Assembly (NCBI GenBank): GCA_029974015.1
Contig: JARKUF010000027.1
Coordinates: 62,001-126,000, forward strand
Origin: Spirochaetota bacterium
Lineage (GTDB): Bacteria > Spirochaetota > UBA4802 > JAGODF01
DNA: 64,000 nt
Reading direction: 5' to 3'
A program made the translations under genes and the position numbers. The notes beneath the pieces were generated by a model. That model ran no database searches, was not told where the DNA came from, and saw nothing but the letters and a program-made list of their open reading frames with translations. Below are positions 1-8,424 of this stretch, one piece after another (the stretch's first letter is position 1; each line of letters begins with the position of its first letter).

Positions 1-974
1 TGTATTCCGGGGGCCTCGACAGCATCTTAGCGGGGAAGCTCCTTCTGGAACAGGGGCTGGACATGGTGGGATATCACTTCATCCTGCCCTTCACGCCCCC
101 GGACGCCGACCCGGAAACCATGAAACCGGCGGTCCTCGCGCGGCAGATTGGACTTCCCCTTAAACATATCCGTTGCGGCCGGGACTACATGGAAATGGTA
201 AAGGCCCCGCCCCACGGTCACGGGAAGAACATCAACCCCTGCATTGACTGCAAAATCCACTTTCTGCGCACCGCCGCGGCGGCCATGGACTCCGAAGGCG
301 CCTCCTTCATCGCCACTGGTGAAGTGACGGGCCAGCGCCCCATGTCCCAGACACGGCATATGATGAACCACATTGAGAAAGTAAGCGGCCTCAGGGGAAA
401 ACTTCTGCGGCCCCTCTGCGCAAAGCGCCTTCCCCCCACGGAAGCGGAGCTCACCGGGACCGTGGACAGGGAAAAGCTTCTTTCCATGAGCGGACGGGGC
501 CGGAAGCCCCAATTTGAGCTCGCGGCGCGGTACGGCATCACCGAGTACGCCTCACCGGCGGGGGGATGTCTTTTCACCGATCCAAAGATCGCGGAAAGGG
601 TGAGGGACCTCCTGGACCATCATCGTGATTACACCATGACCGACGTGTACCTCCTCACCAGGGGGCGGCATTTCCGCTTCAATGGTGAAGTAAAATTCAT
701 CATCTCCCGAAACGAGAGGGAAAACGGGGAACTCGTTGCATATCATAAGGGGGCCGACCTTTTCTTAGAGCCCGAGTTCAAAGGGCCCGCCGCATATGTC
801 CTCGGCAGGGATGCCCCGACGGCCGCCTTCACGGTCGCCGCGGCGATTTCCCGCTACGGACGGCCCGGCGACGGAGGCAGGCTGATACGCCTGTATTCCC
901 GCGGCGTCTCCCTCCCTCCAATGGAGGCCCCGCTTCCTGCCGACGACACAGACCTTGAAAAAATGCGAATATGA
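1..974 (+). CDS. PP-loop tRNA-thiolation-type protein (5' end missing)
   Basis: The reading frame is open from the left edge, so the true start lies upstream. The first visible residues, YSGGLDSILAGKLLLEQG, contain the SGG-D-S PP-loop that binds ATP in MnmA/ThiI-type sulfurtransferases. NPCIDCKIHFL and TGEVTGQRPMSQ follow, also as in MnmA/ThiI relatives. The C-terminal third (from about FTDPKIAERVRDLL to the end) resembles the NFACT-R-like RNA-binding module found in a subgroup often annotated as tRNA (5-methylaminomethyl-2-thiouridylate) methyltransferase. The likely role is ATP-dependent thiolation or a related modification of tRNA in the cytoplasm. The exact substrate cannot be assigned, because this subgroup is distinct from canonical MnmA. 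A weak inverted repeat (TCTCCC/GGGAGA) lies about 20 bp past the stop. Confidence 0.75.
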   Translation, partial: YSGGLDSILAGKLLLEQGLDMVGYHFILPFTPPDADPETMKPAVLARQIGLPLKHIRCGRDYMEMVKAPPHGHGKNINPCIDCKIHFLRTAAAAMDSEGASFIATGEVTGQRPMSQTRHMMNHIEKVSGLRGKLLRPLCAKRLPPTEAELTGTVDREKLLSMSGRGRKPQFELAARYGITEYASPAGGCLFTDPKIAERVRDLLDHHRDYTMTDVYLLTRGRHFRFNGEVKFIISRNERENGELVAYHKGADLFLEPEFKGPAAYVLGRDAPTAAFTVAAAISRYGRPGDGGRLIRLYSRGVSLPPMEAPLPADDTDLEKMRI

Positions 975-1109
975 GGGACCGCCCCGGGTTTCTCCCATGA
1001 AAATGCGTTCCGGGAGATGAAATTTTGTTGCATTCCCGGATATGACGTGCAGCCTTAGCAGCCTGCGTCCTCATCGTTTCCAAACATATCACGAAAGGGA
1101 AAACAGCGC

Positions 1110-2378
1110 ATGGACACCGCGCCGGGCATTCTTATTGTGGAAGATGAAGTCCTCGTCGCCGAAAACCTCAAGGTGACCATCGAAGACGCCGGGTACCGCG
1201 TCACCGGCACGGCGCGAAACCGCAACGAGGCGATGGACACGCTTCGGGCATCCGATACGGACCTGGTCCTTATGGACATTCTCCTTGAGGACGGCAAATG
1301 CGGAGGCATAGACCTCGAAAAGACGATCCATGAGGAATTCCGGACCCCCGTGATTTTCCTCACCGCCCTCTCGGACAGGGAGACTCTCGACAGGGCGAAA
1401 GAATCGCACTCCTACGGCTATCTCCTAAAGCCCATACATGAAAAAGAGCTTTTAATCGCAATCGAGACGGCCCTTAAGCGCCACAATCTTGAGAAGGCCT
1501 TGCGCCTCAGCGAGGAAAAATTCCGTTCAATCTACGAAGCGTCCCCCATCGGCATAGAACTCTACGGCCCCGACGGGCGCCTCACTCAGGCCAACAACGC
1601 CTGCCTCAGGATGTTCGGCGCGGAAGACCTCGACGATGTCCAAGTATTCAACCTCTTCGACGATCCCAACCTTCCCGTGGAAGTCAGGGAGCTTTTGCTG
1701 AAAGGAGAGACCGTGCGCTACGAGTCGACCTTCGATTTCTCCACCGTCAGGGACCAGAAGCGGAACAGGACCGCAAAACGGGGGACCCTCACTCTGGACG
1801 TCCTCATCACTCCCCTGACAGGGCGGAGCAAACGGAAAGAGGGGTACCTTGTCCACATACAGGACATCACCTCGCGGAAAATCTTCGAGAACACCCTGCG
1901 GGAACTCTCCCTGACGGACCAACTCACCGGGCTTTACAACCGCCGGGGCTTTCTCAAATTAGCATCCCAGCACGCCGCCATAGCATCACGGACCGGCGAA
2001 CCCCTCACGGTGTATTTTCTTGACCTGAACGGCATGAAGCGTATCAACGATCTGTTCGGCCATGGCGAAGGGGACAGGGCCCTCATCCTCACGGCCGGCG
2101 TTCTCCGAAAAACCTTCAGAAATACCGATGTCCTGGCCCGATGGGGCGGGGACGAATTCGCCGTTCTCATGGTGGACGCAAAGAAAGGATGGGAGGAAAG
2201 CGTGGGAAACCGTCTGTCCGAAGCGGTGGAAGAAGTAAACGCCGAGGGGCGGCTTAAACACCCCCTGGGGCTTTCATGGGGCTTTTCGAGCTACGACCCC
2301 GGGGAGGGGGAATCCATAGAGGACGTGGTTTCCCGGGCGGACCAGGCGATGTATCGCCATAAGCGCGGTGATAGCTAA
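1110..2378 (+). CDS. Response regulator with PAS and GGDEF (diguanylate cyclase)
   Basis: This 422-residue cytoplasmic protein has three domains. Residues about 1-125 are a receiver (ILIVEDE acidic pair, phospho-acceptor Asp in LVLMDILLEDG, T in FLTAL, K in LLKPI). Residues about 135-265 are a PAS sensor domain. Residues about 270-422 are a GGDEF domain. The active loop is RWGGDEF, so it should make c-di-GMP from two GTP. RNTD lies exactly five residues before GGDEF, which fits an inhibitory RxxD product-binding site. Phosphorylation by an unlinked kinase probably controls it, as no partner kinase is adjacent. AAGGGAAA lies upstream of the chosen ATG. It ends 8 bp from the convergent cNMP-binding gene. 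Confidence 0.9.
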   Translation: MDTAPGILIVEDEVLVAENLKVTIEDAGYRVTGTARNRNEAMDTLRASDTDLVLMDILLEDGKCGGIDLEKTIHEEFRTPVIFLTALSDRETLDRAKESHSYGYLLKPIHEKELLIAIETALKRHNLEKALRLSEEKFRSIYEASPIGIELYGPDGRLTQANNACLRMFGAEDLDDVQVFNLFDDPNLPVEVRELLLKGETVRYESTFDFSTVRDQKRNRTAKRGTLTLDVLITPLTGRSKRKEGYLVHIQDITSRKIFENTLRELSLTDQLTGLYNRRGFLKLASQHAAIASRTGEPLTVYFLDLNGMKRINDLFGHGEGDRALILTAGVLRKTFRNTDVLARWGGDEFAVLMVDAKKGWEESVGNRLSEAVEEVNAEGRLKHPLGLSWGFSSYDPGEGESIEDVVSRADQAMYRHKRGDS

Positions 2379-2386
2379 GCGACGCC

Positions 2387-2782
2387 TCACACATCGCGCA
2401 TCAGCTTTACGCGATTAAGCTCCGTGATTTTCCCGATGAGGATCTTGTCCGTTTCGGCGAGGCGCCTGGCTAAAATCTGAACCATCTTCGCGGCGAAGGC
2501 GGGATTGCGCATGAGAAACGCCTTTAGCTCCTCCACCTTGTCAATGTACGCAAGCTGAACATCGCCCACGGCGACGACATTGGCGCTTCTGGGAGTGTTG
2601 GTAAAAAGCGATATTTCGCCGAAAAAATCCCCCTTTTTCAGCTCCGCCACCTCGAACACATTGTCCCCGTCCGTCAGGGTGATGGACACTTTCCCCTCGA
2701 GGATGATGAACATGCGCTGTTCGATGGTGCCCGCCTTGATGATCCTCTCATTGTCGCCGTAGCGCAGAATGCGTTTCGCCAT
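2387..2782 (-). CDS. Stand-alone cyclic-nucleotide-binding domain protein
   Basis: This 131-residue protein consists almost wholly of one CRP-type cNMP-binding beta-roll (GKVSITLTDGDNVFEVAELKKGDFFGEISLFTNTPRSANVVA). The GEISLF...PRSA stretch is the phosphate-binding cassette. No helix-turn-helix follows the roll; the remaining C-terminal helix (LARRLAETDKILIGKITEL) could dimerise or contact a partner. It is therefore more likely a small ligand-sensing adaptor than a transcription factor. Proteins of this build are common in spirochaetes and deltaproteobacteria. Whether it binds cAMP, cGMP or nothing cannot be told from sequence. It lies downstream of the GGDEF-PilZ gene on the same strand, 172 bp away. 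Confidence 0.8.
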   Translation of the reverse strand: MAKRILRYGDNERIIKAGTIEQRMFIILEGKVSITLTDGDNVFEVAELKKGDFFGEISLFTNTPRSANVVAVGDVQLAYIDKVEELKAFLMRNPAFAAKMVQILARRLAETDKILIGKITELNRVKLMRDV

Positions 2783-2954
2783 GGTTGTCCCCTATCTTTG
2801 AATCTGAGAGCGTCGTCAACGCCCGGACCTTTGGACTGCGGAAGCGAAGGGCGCCGGAGAGGTACGCCACTACCCTCTCTTTTATAGAATCGGTATTTTT
2901 TCGCAAAAGATTAGCGACGGCCCTTCACTTCGCAAAACTTGTTTGCAAAACGAG

Positions 2955-4196
2955 TTATACGGGCACCAGGTTGGCGGACCGCTCGATGGACCCCCACTGG
3001 GAAGGGTTAAGCATGGAGTCGAATTTCAGGGCGAGATAAAATTTAAGGGTGTGGCTTTCGTTATTCACCCGGACGATATTTCCACTGATAGCGAGGTTGT
3101 TGAAACCTCTATTCCCCAGACGCTTCAGGATGATGTTCATGGGGCGCGCGACGAGGGCCCCAGTGAGATTGCAGCTGCATTCTATGAATGCCCCGTTGGG
3201 GCTGATGTTGACGATTCTGCCATCCACGCCGATGAGGGAGGAATCGCTCATGAGGTCCACGGCGTTGTCATTGAGGATGGAGTACCGGACAACACTCCGT
3301 TTGTCCCCCGCCACGGCGCCGGCGGCGCGTTCGCTTTCAAGATAATCGTATATCATGTTCTTTCCAAGAAACTTCGACTTGTACAGGGCCCTGTCGGCGC
3401 ATTCAACGAGAGATTCGTAATCCTCGGCATCGTAGGGATATGTGGCGATGCCAGCGGAGAAGCGCACCGCGATCTTCTGCCGGGAATACTCCTTTGCTTT
3501 GAAATATTCCATCAGGCGGTGCTTGATCCGCTCGGCCATGGATCGGGCCCCTATCCTCCCGGTCTGGGGAAGCAGGACGATGAATTCATCGCCGCCGTAT
3601 CTGCCTAAGATGTCCTCGCTGCGCAGGTTCGACTGCACGACCCCTACGAACTTTTCAAGGATTTTATCGCCGAAGAGATGTCCATGCCGGTCATTGATGC
3701 CCTTGAAATCGTCCAGGTCCAGGAGAAGTATTGACAAGTTCTGATTGTACCGCTCCGCCCGCCTGATCTCGTTTCGAGTGACCCCGGCGAAATAGTTCAT
3801 ATTGTAGCATCCGAGCTTCGTGTCCTCCTTGCTCAGGGCGAGTATCTTTTCGAAGAAATCGATTTCCACAAATTTGGGGTTGTTCAGGAGCCTGTTGCAG
3901 TTGAAAAAATAATCGAGGGCGGCCACGCGGAAACCGATGTCGCGCTGTAGTTTTTCCGAGAGGATGAACTTGTGCTCCAAAATATTGAAATAGTGAAAGC
4001 GCGACTCCTCCTCGGAAATGTCAAGGCCGGTGAGAAAATTGATGACAGTCCCGAAGAGCCAGTGGGGACAGCCATCGGAATTGGTGACGTCGGCAATCCG
4101 TTCGAGGGACTCCGAATCGCGAAGTAAAAGCTCCCGGAATTCTTTTTTGTCGTTCAGAACGGATTGTATGGCTGGACCCATAAACCGACCCTCCAT
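2955..4196 (-). CDS. GGDEF diguanylate cyclase with C-terminal PilZ domain
   Basis: This 413-residue protein has an N-terminal helical region of about 130 residues of unknown type. A GGDEF domain follows (GGDEF at residues 201-205, preceded by RSED at the I-site spacing), then a C-terminal PilZ-like domain. The PilZ signature is RSVVR at about 300-304 and NISPNG at 330-335, matching the RxxxR and (D/N)xSxxG c-di-GMP-binding motifs. One chain can therefore make and bind c-di-GMP, suggesting local feedback or an output beyond synthesis. A TTGACA hexamer lies about 40 bp upstream on the minus strand, but the best -10 (TATGGT) is only 15 bp away, so the promoter is uncertain. The gene is divergent from the methyltransferase gene across an AT-rich gap. 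Confidence 0.85.
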   Translation of the reverse strand: MEGRFMGPAIQSVLNDKKEFRELLLRDSESLERIADVTNSDGCPHWLFGTVINFLTGLDISEEESRFHYFNILEHKFILSEKLQRDIGFRVAALDYFFNCNRLLNNPKFVEIDFFEKILALSKEDTKLGCYNMNYFAGVTRNEIRRAERYNQNLSILLLDLDDFKGINDRHGHLFGDKILEKFVGVVQSNLRSEDILGRYGGDEFIVLLPQTGRIGARSMAERIKHRLMEYFKAKEYSRQKIAVRFSAGIATYPYDAEDYESLVECADRALYKSKFLGKNMIYDYLESERAAGAVAGDKRSVVRYSILNDNAVDLMSDSSLIGVDGRIVNISPNGAFIECSCNLTGALVARPMNIILKRLGNRGFNNLAISGNIVRVNNESHTLKFYLALKFDSMLNPSQWGSIERSANLVPV

Positions 4197-4280
4197 TTCT
4201 TTTTTTATGGGACACCATACCAGGGGGAATATTATGTCAAATTATTTTTTTAAAAAATTATTAAAAATTGATTTTTGAGC

Positions 4281-5657
4281 ATGAAATTAACACGGACGGG
4301 CTTTTCGGGGCATTATTTTGCTTCACGGAAATTAATGTTTGCCACAAATGGAAAGCGGCTTCCCCATTGCATCATATGTGGGAAATTATATTATGTATCC
4401 CGCACGCCGAAGGCTGGTGAAAAACCAATTTGTTATTTTTGCCAGTTGACACCCTATGGGAGTCCTGGCCTGAGGCATGAAAATTTGAAAAATTTTCTCC
4501 GGGTCGCCGACGGACCTATGAAAAAACATAAGCGTGACATCCTCGCCCTTGCGGCGAAATACCGTGACACCGAGAGCACACCCCCCTGTACCCACTTCGG
4601 GGAGTGCGGCGGATGCCTCTTTCAGGACATCCCCTATGAGAACCAACTTAAACTGAAACTCGAATACCTGAACTCTCTTCTGGAGGGCATTGTTGGGACC
4701 GGCGAAATTGCCCCCTCGCCGCCCCTGGGCTACCGAAACCGCATGGACTACGTAACCGCCTTCGGCCGCATGGGGCTTCGCCGCGCCGGGCGATACCGAC
4801 ATGTAGTTGACATCATCTCCTGCCCCATCCTACAGGAAAAATCCAACCGGCTTCTGGGGGAACTCAGGCCCCTTCTCGCTGAAGTTGAGGACTACGATTA
4901 CCTGCGCCACAGCGGATATCTTCGCTATGCCGTCTTCCGCCAGGGATACTTCACCGGTGAGTGCATGGTGAACTTCGTCACCGCGGCCCGGGAAAACCGC
5001 CTCCCGGCTTCACTGGAAGATTTCATAACGCGCCTGGATTCCTCTTCTCTGGTGCTGAGCGACTCCCTCGCGGACCTGAGCCATGGCGAAGTGTACGCCG
5101 TCCTACAGGGAGGCTCTATCAATGAAAATTTCGACGGTTTGACCTTTCGCATAACCCCCAATTCTTTTTTCCAATCGAATTCCCCCGTGGCGCGGGAACT
5201 GTACCGGGACATTAGAAGGCTCATTGACGGAGAGCGGGTCCTGGACCTTTACTCCGGCGTGGGCAGCATCTCCCTCTATATCGCCCGCGGGGCGGAGCAT
5301 GTAACCGGCGTCGAGATTGTCCCGGAGGCCGTGGATGCCGCAAAGGAGAACGCCCGCATCAACGGAATTGCCAACGTCGATTTTGTCTGCGACGACGCCG
5401 GGGAGTATCTCCGGGAATTTTCCGCGGGGGCCTCCACTGTGGTCTTGGACCCGCCCAGAGCGGGGGCGCACCCCAGGCTGATTACGCGGCTAAACGAAGT
5501 TCGCCCCAAAAAGATCATCTACGTTTCCTGCAACCCCGTGGCCCTGAGACAGGACCTGAGCGCCCTGGAAGGATACCGCATCGACCCGGTCCGTGCCTAC
5601 GACATGTTCCCCCAGACGCCCCATGTGGAAACCCTGGCCGTCCTGACCCTGCCATGA
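4281..5657 (+). CDS. RlmD/TrmA-family RNA (uracil-5-)-methyltransferase with N-terminal zinc-ribbon-like extension
   Basis: This is a class I SAM-dependent methyltransferase for C5 of uridine in rRNA or tRNA. The core carries the family iron-sulphur cluster cysteines (CTHFGECGGC and a later CPIL), SAM-binding VLDLYSGVGSISLYIA, VLDPPRAGAHP, and the catalytic cysteine in YVSCNP. No N-terminal TRAM domain is visible. In its place are about 80 residues with CIIC and CYFC pairs 15 residues apart, which look like a zinc ribbon. That stretch is much more AT-rich than the rest, so translation could instead begin at the Met of MKKHKRDIL (4518). The ORF track uses TTG at 4275; I prefer the ATG two codons later. 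The stop overlaps the next start by 4 bp (ATGA), so the two are probably translationally coupled. Confidence 0.85.
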   Translation: MKLTRTGFSGHYFASRKLMFATNGKRLPHCIICGKLYYVSRTPKAGEKPICYFCQLTPYGSPGLRHENLKNFLRVADGPMKKHKRDILALAAKYRDTESTPPCTHFGECGGCLFQDIPYENQLKLKLEYLNSLLEGIVGTGEIAPSPPLGYRNRMDYVTAFGRMGLRRAGRYRHVVDIISCPILQEKSNRLLGELRPLLAEVEDYDYLRHSGYLRYAVFRQGYFTGECMVNFVTAARENRLPASLEDFITRLDSSSLVLSDSLADLSHGEVYAVLQGGSINENFDGLTFRITPNSFFQSNSPVARELYRDIRRLIDGERVLDLYSGVGSISLYIARGAEHVTGVEIVPEAVDAAKENARINGIANVDFVCDDAGEYLREFSAGASTVVLDPPRAGAHPRLITRLNEVRPKKIIYVSCNPVALRQDLSALEGYRIDPVRAYDMFPQTPHVETLAVLTLP

Positions 5658-6883
5658 CCGGAGAAACCCCCCATAGCGCCGTCGCCAAAAGGGTCCGCCG
5701 TCATGTGACGGGGCGCGAACATCTCTTCTTCGCCGTGGTCCAGCCCGGTTTCGAAGCAACATGCCTGGAGGAATTCAACTTCCTCTGCATCGGGTCCAAT
5801 CGCCGGGCCCTTCACGGGGGCGTCGAGTTTACAGGGCGTCTGGACCAATGTTACCGGGCCAATATAGAATGCAGGACCGCAACGCGCATCCTCATGAGAG
5901 TGGCGGAGTTCCGGGCCAGGCGCTTTTCGAAGCTCCGGGATCTTGCCGGTCGGCTTCCATGGGAACTCTACCTCTCCCCGGGGACACCTGTGTCGTTCAA
6001 CGTCTCCTCGCGGGGTTCCCGCCTCTACCACACGGGGCGCATAGAAACGGAATTCAGGAGGGCGATATCGGCGCGCCCCGGCATGCCGGGCCCCGGGCCC
6101 GCCTTCGACGAAAGCCCCGATAAGAGGGGGAACCACGGGGTATTTGTCCGCTTCGACGACGACCTTTGCACGGTAAGCATCGACTCCACCGGCGAGGCCC
6201 TGTATAGGCGGGGGAGCAAAATTAGGACCGTCGAGGCGCCCCTGCGGGAAACTACGGCGGCGGGAATCCTCCTTGAAGCGGGAATCAGGGAATGCCGCAC
6301 CTTCGCGGACCCCATGTGCGGCTCAGGGACCTTCTCTTTGGAAGCCGGGCTCATCGCCCTCAACATACCTCCCGGGTTGTTTCGGTCCTTCGCATTCGAA
6401 GCATGGCCCTCATACGGCGCTCAGTCCCGCGCCCATCTGGTGAAGTCGCTCTCCGGGAAGATTAAACCTCCGCAAGAAGCCGGGATGCTCTTCCATTGCT
6501 CCGACAGGGACGAAAACGCCGCGGCGATGGCCCGGGCGAACCTCGAAGAGGCGGGCCTTAACGGCGTTATTGTACCGCGCCGCGCGGATTTTTTCACGGA
6601 GCTCCTTCCCCTCGCGCCGGAAACACCGGCCCTCCTGGCCCTCAATCCTCCCTTTGGAAAACGCCTGAGTACCGGCAGGGAAGCCCTCGCCATGTACCGC
6701 AAGCTTGGCGAGGCCCTCCGGGGCCCCTTTAATTCATGGGGATTCGCCGTCATCGCTCCGGGCGGGGAATACGAAACCGCCCTTGGGCTTCCGTACGAGA
6801 AGAAGATCATGTTCTCCCACGGCGGTATCTCCGCGGCCGTTCTGATACGCCGGGCCGTGAGGCATGGGAAGAATTCTGCTTGA
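5654..6883 (+). CDS. RlmL/Trm14-like RNA (guanine-N2)-methyltransferase
   Basis: This 409-residue protein begins with a THUMP-like RNA-binding region (about residues 15-165) and continues into a Rossmann methyltransferase domain. The methyltransferase has FADPMCGSGTFSLEAGLIAL for SAM binding and LNPPFGKRL, an NPP(F/Y) active-site motif typical of exocyclic amino-group methylation. The order and motifs match the N-terminal half of RlmL and its relatives, which make m2G in 23S rRNA. Length fits the single-domain form, without the RlmK half. It overlaps the preceding methyltransferase by 4 bp, so the pair probably works on the same RNA or at the same assembly stage. The cytochrome gene follows after about 60 bp. 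Confidence 0.85.
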   Translation: MTGETPHSAVAKRVRRHVTGREHLFFAVVQPGFEATCLEEFNFLCIGSNRRALHGGVEFTGRLDQCYRANIECRTATRILMRVAEFRARRFSKLRDLAGRLPWELYLSPGTPVSFNVSSRGSRLYHTGRIETEFRRAISARPGMPGPGPAFDESPDKRGNHGVFVRFDDDLCTVSIDSTGEALYRRGSKIRTVEAPLRETTAAGILLEAGIRECRTFADPMCGSGTFSLEAGLIALNIPPGLFRSFAFEAWPSYGAQSRAHLVKSLSGKIKPPQEAGMLFHCSDRDENAAAMARANLEEAGLNGVIVPRRADFFTELLPLAPETPALLALNPPFGKRLSTGREALAMYRKLGEALRGPFNSWGFAVIAPGGEYETALGLPYEKKIMFSHGGISAAVLIRRAVRHGKNSA

Positions 6884-6942
6884 CTCCGCGGCCCTCGGCG
6901 CAATCATATCTCATCATCCTGAAACCGGGGGGCATTGTTCCG

Positions 6943-7263
6943 ATGAAAAAAGCCGTCTCGCTTGCCATTTCTTCACTCTTTCTCGTTCCCGTCATCATTT
7001 TCGCCGCCGGTGTGGTCACGGTAAAGAAAACCGAGAACACCGCACAGAAACGAGTCGTTTTTGACCACAAGATTCATCAGTCCAAGGGCGTAAGCCAGTG
7101 CAAGCTCTGCCATCACAAGGGGCGGATAGGCCAATCCTGCGCCGACAGCGGATGTCACCAGGGGCCAGCAGGGACCAAGTCTATCCATGACCGCTGTATC
7201 GGGTGCCACCGGACCAAGGGGGGCAAGGCCCCCACGCAGTGCGCCCGCTGTCACGTTAAATAG
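6943..7263 (+). CDS. Small periplasmic multihaem cytochrome (c3/c7 type)
   Basis: This 106-residue protein has a Sec signal peptide (MKKAVSLAISSLFLVPVIIFAAG). Four haem-attachment motifs follow: CKLCH, CADSGCH (the CX4CH form), CIGCH and CARCH. An FDHKIH segment precedes the first site, a usual source of distal axial histidines in class III cytochromes. It is about the size of triheme c7 and tetraheme c3. It should carry electrons in the periplasm, for example to a reductase or an extracellular acceptor, but no partner enzyme lies nearby. The ORF track begins 69 codons too early; the ATG at 6943 starts the signal peptide. Confidence 0.88.
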   Translation: MKKAVSLAISSLFLVPVIIFAAGVVTVKKTENTAQKRVVFDHKIHQSKGVSQCKLCHHKGRIGQSCADSGCHQGPAGTKSIHDRCIGCHRTKGGKAPTQCARCHVK

Positions 7264-7309
7264 GAAAACCGGGTATGCCGTCGCCCCCCGGGGCGGCGGC
7301 CCTTCTCCC

Positions 7310-8401
7310 ATGCCGGGCATAATCACCCACAGCATTGCGTTCAACGAGTCGCTGGAGCATCTCCATGGGAAAAAATACAGAAGCCATTTTCGACGCTCCC
7401 TGGACGCCCTCTTCCGCTCCGACGAGCACCGACGGGCCGCCCTGTTCGGAGCCCTGGGCCCCAATATATTCGATTACTGGCCTTTCAGGAAAAGCTCCAT
7501 ACCGGGATCGCGCCTTTCCTTCTTTCTCCACGACGGCGGGGCGGTGAAGCTCGCCTCGAGGATGCTGGACCGCGTCATAGCCGCCGCCGATTTCAACAAC
7601 GAGTGGTACTCGGTCCAGAGGGCATACTTCTACGGCTTCGTGTCTCACATAATTTGCGACAGCGTATTCCATCCCTTCGTCCTTTATTTTTCCGGCTTTC
7701 CCTCCACCCGGTCCAAGAAGGAGACCATCCATTTCAGGGAACAGAACCTGATGTTCCAGTACAATATGGACGCCTACTTCGAATACTACTTCAGGGACCG
7801 CCGTTTCCACCTCGCCCTGGAGGAGATGTTTCCCGTCACAGGTACAGGCCTCCAGGAACGCCTCTACCCCTCCCTCAAGGAGTTTATTCTCGGCGCCATC
7901 GAAGAGTCGTACCCCGGCGGCGCGAAGGGCCTGCTCTGGAAGCGCGGAAAGGGGGAGGATACACGGCTCTCCCGAAGCTTCGGATATCTGGACGTCTGTC
8001 CACGCCTGATACGGGCCGCCTACTTCCTGAAGCGTGATCTCAAGGGGCGCTTTGCCCGCCTACTCCGGGAGCTCCGCAGGAAAAACGTCTTTTATTCGGA
8101 TTTCCTCGTACCCTACCCCGAAGCGAGGAAGATCAACAAGCACCTGATGAACCTACACCGCGAGAGGTGGCAGCATCCCGCTGGAATGCCGGGCATGCGG
8201 TACGAGTCCGCCGAAGACCTGCTTCGAAGGACATGCGACATCACCACGGAAGTCTGGGAAAAAACCGAGGGCATACTTTTCGGGCAGAAAAAAAATTACG
8301 GCGCCATAGTGCAAAAGCTCTCGACTAACGCCCTGACGGGACACCCCGGCGCGGCGTACCGGGACCTCAAGGTCAAGGACCCCGTTATAATACGAATCTG
8401 A
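7310..8401 (+). CDS. Zinc-dependent phospholipase C-like protein
   Basis: The protein begins MPGIITHSIAFNESL, where the early TH is the usual first zinc-ligand region of this family. It continues with NIFDYWPF, SFFLHDGG, and FYGFVSHIICDSVFHPFVLYFSG, whose histidine/aspartate pattern fits the metal site of zinc-dependent PLC-like proteins. No signal peptide is seen, unlike secreted toxins such as alpha-toxin. Bacterial proteins of this non-secreted type are usually of unknown substrate. The length (363 residues from this start) is reasonable. I chose the ATG at 7310 because the upstream part of the ORF has no family features. It lies 46 bp after the cytochrome and converges on the HExxH gene. 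Confidence 0.7.
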   Translation: MPGIITHSIAFNESLEHLHGKKYRSHFRRSLDALFRSDEHRRAALFGALGPNIFDYWPFRKSSIPGSRLSFFLHDGGAVKLASRMLDRVIAAADFNNEWYSVQRAYFYGFVSHIICDSVFHPFVLYFSGFPSTRSKKETIHFREQNLMFQYNMDAYFEYYFRDRRFHLALEEMFPVTGTGLQERLYPSLKEFILGAIEESYPGGAKGLLWKRGKGEDTRLSRSFGYLDVCPRLIRAAYFLKRDLKGRFARLLRELRRKNVFYSDFLVPYPEARKINKHLMNLHRERWQHPAGMPGMRYESAEDLLRRTCDITTEVWEKTEGILFGQKKNYGAIVQKLSTNALTGHPGAAYRDLKVKDPVIIRI

Positions 8402-8424
8402 CCGCGGCGATTCGCCGTCCCGCC

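Noticed and set aside
2943-3608. Plus-strand ORF of 221 aa opposite the GGDEF-PilZ gene, and many similar long antisense ORFs (for example 18317-19123, 29017-29880, 44743-45909)
   Set aside because: They are shadows of real genes on the opposite strand, caused by high GC, with no domain signatures or ribosome sites.
4380-4470. Possible ninth repeat copy inside the RlmD-like gene
   Set aside because: There is only loose resemblance (GCCGAAGGC, GAAAAACC, ACACCC) and the frame keeps a CxxC-CxxC pattern; kept only as a note in the findings.
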